Source: Prevotellaceae bacterium
Lineage (GTDB): Bacteria; Bacteroidota; Bacteroidia; Bacteroidales; Paludibacteraceae
Direction: 5' to 3'
Assembly: GCA_031290375.1 (NCBI GenBank)
Contig: JAITNR010000101.1
Span: 1 to 7,993, forward strand
DNA: 7,993 nucleotides
The notes under the pieces are model-generated. The model made no database searches. It had not been told where the DNA came from and saw nothing but the letters and a program-made list of their open reading frames with translations. The position numbers and the translations under genes are program-made. Below are positions 7,101 to 7,993 of the stretch, piece after piece (position 1 is the first letter of the stretch; each line of letters opens with the position of its first letter).

Positions 7101-7455
7101 GGATTTGATAACCAATGAAACTGATTTAGAGGCATTTAAAATTCGTTTGCTTGACAGATTTGGCAAAATACCTTTACCTGCACTGGATTTGATACAGGTA
7201 TTGCCGTTGCGTTGGCTTGCGGTAAAATTCGGAGTGGAAAGGCTTGTGTTGAAAGGCGAAAAAATGACGCTGTATCTGGTCTCAAAAGCCGATTCTCCCT
7301 ACTATTCATCTGAAGAATTTGGATCTTTGCTGTCAAGCATCAGCCGCAACCCCAAAAACTGCAAACTTGGAGAGTACAACTCAAGAAGGTTTGTCAGTTT
7401 TTCAGGCATATCAACTATAAATCAGGCAATTGAAGTTTTTTACCATCTACGTTGA
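4150..7455 (+). CDS. mfd: Transcription-repair coupling factor (Mfd)
   Basis: Mfd is a DNA translocase that pushes or removes RNA polymerase stalled at lesions and recruits UvrA for nucleotide excision repair. The 1101 residues are a normal length. The N-terminal UvrB-like module includes EPGQFSLRGSIIDVF (172-186) and YRLDFFGD just after. The RNA-polymerase-interacting domain starts about residue 425 with GDFVVHLDHGIGQFGG (428-443). The helicase core has Walker A GDVGFGKTE (576-584), Walker B DEEQ (677-680), TATPIPRTL (703-711), ESGIDMP (820-826) and motif VI HQLRGRVGRSNR (845-856). The translocation-motif block RGAGNMLGAEQSG begins at 901. The C-terminal autoinhibitory domain runs from about 957 (DLDLMLPATYV). 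All motor residues are intact. The start is supported by the promoter directly upstream; there is no Shine-Dalgarno. It stands alone on the plus strand, followed by a terminator at 7562. A C9 run interrupts neither frame nor motif. Confidence 0.98.
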   Translation: MHLTDFYKTYCSHPLIGKICSWENLDNKHLFISHLNTSARALSMAELYRKRQTTLLMVADNADEAGYLYFDLTQIVDKEKVAFFPAFHKNVNKNGSTDKINEILRTDTLNRISNGKSCIIVTYPESLIEKVVSHKSFSDIKITIKKNENYNTSKLLDKLEEFDFQEVDFVYEPGQFSLRGSIIDVFSYSDENPYRLDFFGDMVESIRTFDIERQLSIKNLDEIAIIPDFKHDNTDKISLLEFIQDNSILIVNDIRFTKERIDKIYTEALIKKNETEKTSDLFSFLINGKIFENEADKFKTIEFSNNRHLIEKIEFSILPQPAFNKNFDLIVDFLKKHIADGYTIYISSDSVKQTDRIASIFAERGDNIVFTAIQGTMHQGFVDNDLKICFLTDHQIFARFHKFSLKNDSARRGKASMLLKELNQLKQGDFVVHLDHGIGQFGGLLKTEINGQQQEVIKLIYKGNDIIFVSINSLHKISKYRGKEGTEPSLSKLGTGAWERLKERTKSKVKDIARDLIKLYAKRLEQNGFEFSPDGYLQHELEASFLYEDTPDQSKATSDIRSDMESERPMDRLICGDVGFGKTEIAIRAAFKAVADSKQVAVLVPTTVLALQHFKTFTERLADFPCKIEYLSRAKSAKQTKEILENLESGKIDILIGTHKIVGKEVKFKDLGLLIIDEEQKFGVAIKEKLKNIKINVDTLTLTATPIPRTLQFSLMGARDLSIINTPPPNRYPILTEIIAFDESVIKQAIETEIDRNGQIFFINNRIQSIYVLENKLKKLVPDARIAVAHGQMPPIRLEETIIDFINYEYDVLLATTVIESGIDMPNVNTIFINNANHFGLSDLHQLRGRVGRSNRKAYCYMITPDYKDITDDAHRRLQAIETFSDLGSGFNIALQDLDIRGAGNMLGAEQSGFIAELGYEAYQKILAEAIEELRDDEFSDIFTEKKKQKYYVSDCQFETDLDLMLPATYVSSVAERMSLYRELDLITNETDLEAFKIRLLDRFGKIPLPALDLIQVLPLRWLAVKFGVERLVLKGEKMTLYLVSKADSPYYSSEEFGSLLSSISRNPKNCKLGEYNSRRFVSFSGISTINQAIEVFYHLR
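6328..6336 (+). repeat. C9 homopolymer inside mfd
   Basis: Nine consecutive C bases encode three Pro codons (CCC CCC CCC) in the NTPPPNRYPI stretch (Pro residues 727-729) just after the TATPIPRTL block. It is the only long C run in an AT-rich gene. Slippage by one base would truncate Mfd before motif VI. The Pro residues themselves look family-conserved; the use of CCC for all three is the odd part. Confidence 0.9.
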
Positions 7456-7549
7456 TTGGATATTTTTCGATTAGCTTGCCTTTGATGTCGGTTACTGTTA
7501 CCCTAACGAGCGTGCGTAAGCCTTCTGCATTTCTATTGATATGAAAATC
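7415..7549 (-). pseudogene. Possible remnant of a secreted protein with a type IX-sorting-like C-terminus
   Basis: A 44-codon open frame on the minus strand runs from just after a TAG (7550-7552) to a TAG at 7415-7417. It contains GLRTLVRVTVTDIKGKLIEK and ends in DGKKLQLPDL. The pattern hydrophobic-x-hydrophobic-x-D-x-x-GK followed about 15 residues later by L-x-L-x-x-L resembles the type A C-terminal sorting domain of Bacteroidota type IX secretion cargo. There is no start codon, no usual GxYxx ending, and the last 14 codons or so lie antisense to the mfd 3' end. It may therefore be a decayed fragment, or a chance open frame. Confidence is low. Confidence 0.22.
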
Positions 7550-7560
7550 CTACGGATTTT
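7544..7560. repeat. Small hairpin with CCTACGG core
   Basis: AAAATCC (7544-7550) pairs perfectly with GGATTTT (7554-7560) around a TAC loop. The CCTACGG core is shared with hairpins at 7836-7852 and 7902-7914 in the repeat array to the right. It may be a third, degenerate member of that array, or it may assist termination of mfd. Confidence 0.5.
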
Positions 7561-7561
7561 T

Positions 7562-7600
7562 AAAACAACTTGCTTGTTGCGGACAAGCAAGTTGTTTTTT
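7562..7600 (+). terminator. Strong intrinsic terminator after mfd, probably bidirectional
   Basis: AAAACAACTTGCTTGT (7562-7577) pairs perfectly with ACAAGCAAGTTGTTTT (7583-7598) around TGCGG: a 16-bp stem, 5-base loop, with a T6 run at 7595-7600. It lies about 106 bases past the mfd stop. The minus strand also presents a stem followed by a T-run (TTTT from 7565-7562), so it could stop transcripts from the right as well. Confidence 0.85.
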
Positions 7601-7648
7601 GAAAATTATTACAAATTATGCGAATTACGGGTTGAAAAGTGTTTTTTT

Positions 7649-7791
7649 AGCCTGTTAGCCCGACAGGGCGTTATATGAATAACCGCAGGTGAAACCTTTG
7701 GAAATGCAATATCCCGCCTATCAACCCGTATGGGTTGAATTAATATCATTATTATTGTCGCTGGCGCGATTTTGAAAATCGTGCCTTTTTT
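7649..7791 (+). repeat. Multi-hairpin repeat unit A (REP-like)
   Basis: Four hairpins lie in a row. H1 is GCCC-GACA-GGGC (7658-7669), with an alternative GCCTGT/ACAGGGC pairing from 7650. H2 is CCGCAGGT-GAA-ACCTTTGG (7683-7701), imperfect. H3 is TCAACCC-GTAT-GGGTTGA (7721-7738). H4 is a 10-bp stem at 7763-7785 followed by T6. The order and the words AATAACCG, GTGAAAC and TCAACCCGTA match unit B in inverted orientation. ACGGGTTGAA at 7627-7636 looks like half of another H3. I recall similar AACCGCAGGTGAAACC and CAACCC..GGGTTGAA repeats in Bacteroidota genomes. No protein is encoded. Confidence 0.75.
7763..7791 (+). terminator. Terminator-like hairpin (H4 of unit A)
   Basis: GGCGCGATTT (7763-7772) pairs with AAATCGTGCC (7776-7785) through one G-T wobble around TGA, followed by T6 (7786-7791). 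It has the form of an intrinsic terminator, but no gene ends immediately before it. It may be a structural part of the repeat or a second terminator behind mfd. Confidence 0.45.
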
Positions 7792-7800
7792 GTTTTATAC

Positions 7801-7914
7801 GCACCGATTAAAATCAGCACGAGTAAGTGTTTTGTTCAACCCTACGGGTTGAGGTATCGGTCATTTTCAGCCGTAAGTTTCACTTACGGTTATTAACATT
7901 TTGTCCTACGGACA
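7801..7914 (-). repeat. Multi-hairpin repeat unit B, inverted relative to unit A
   Basis: Read on the minus strand this repeats the layout of unit A. H1 is TGTCC-GTA-GGACA (7914-7902). H2 is CCGTAAGT-GAA-ACTTACGG (7889-7871), a perfect 8-bp stem. H3 is TCAACCC-GTA-GGGTTGA (7852-7836). A degenerate H4 lies near 7820-7801. The 24-base H2 block matches unit A at 19 of 24 positions (7871-7894 against 7678-7701), and the H3 block is identical apart from one extra T in unit A. From 7915 to the window end I see no feature. Confidence 0.75.
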
Positions 7915-7993
7915 TACAATGCAATTATCACGCAAAGTCCGTATTTTTCATTCTCATTTTATCATAATCTCACTTTGATATAACTTCTGTGAA

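Noticed and set aside
7919..7980. 19-codon plus-strand frame starting ATG at the right end
   Set aside because: It is too short, has no promoter or ribosome site, and no recognisable sequence.
7640..7993. tRNA or other standard structured RNA among the clustered hairpins
   Set aside because: There is no cloverleaf arrangement, no T-loop GTTCRA in the right context and no CCA end. The hairpins are better explained as repeat units.

Overview
The window looks like a chromosomal piece of a Bacteroidota (Bacteroidetes) genome, most likely Bacteroidales-like. Four observations support this. LpxC and FabZ are fused in one polypeptide, an arrangement typical of that phylum. Start codons lack obvious Shine-Dalgarno sequences. 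Promoter candidates follow the phylum-specific TTTG / TAnnTTTG pattern, best seen in front of mfd. The DNA is AT-rich, with several families of palindromic intergenic repeats.

Layout. Positions 1-155 (minus) hold the N-terminus of an IS1595/ISXO2-like transposase that runs off the left edge. A GC-rich nested palindrome follows at 273-379. A minus-strand gene run then reads lpxC-fabZ (3620-2238), lpxA (2177-1401) and a family 2 glycosyltransferase (1391-396). The gaps are 60 and 9 bases, so one transcript is likely. The 529-base divergent intergenic region (3621-4149) carries a candidate lpx promoter, a perfect 16-bp AT-rich hairpin, a 103-bp long inverted repeat, a small operator-like palindrome and a near-consensus mfd promoter. 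mfd (4150-7455, plus) is complete. Its 3' flank (7456-7993) holds a possible antisense gene remnant, a strong bidirectional terminator, and two copies of a multi-hairpin repeat facing each other.

Function. LpxA and LpxC carry out the first two steps of lipid A synthesis. FabZ dehydrates 3-hydroxyacyl-ACP, the same pool LpxA draws on, so the fused gene ties lipid A synthesis to fatty-acid elongation. The glycosyltransferase probably decorates a surface glycan, but its substrate cannot be read from sequence. Mfd is the transcription-repair coupling factor and is functionally unrelated to the lpx genes.

I did not find a new defence or metabolic system. The genes are ordinary housekeeping genes. 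The unusual content is the dense set of structured repeats, at least three distinct families in 8 kb, together with a C9 tract inside mfd and a possible decayed coding fragment overlapping the mfd 3' end.
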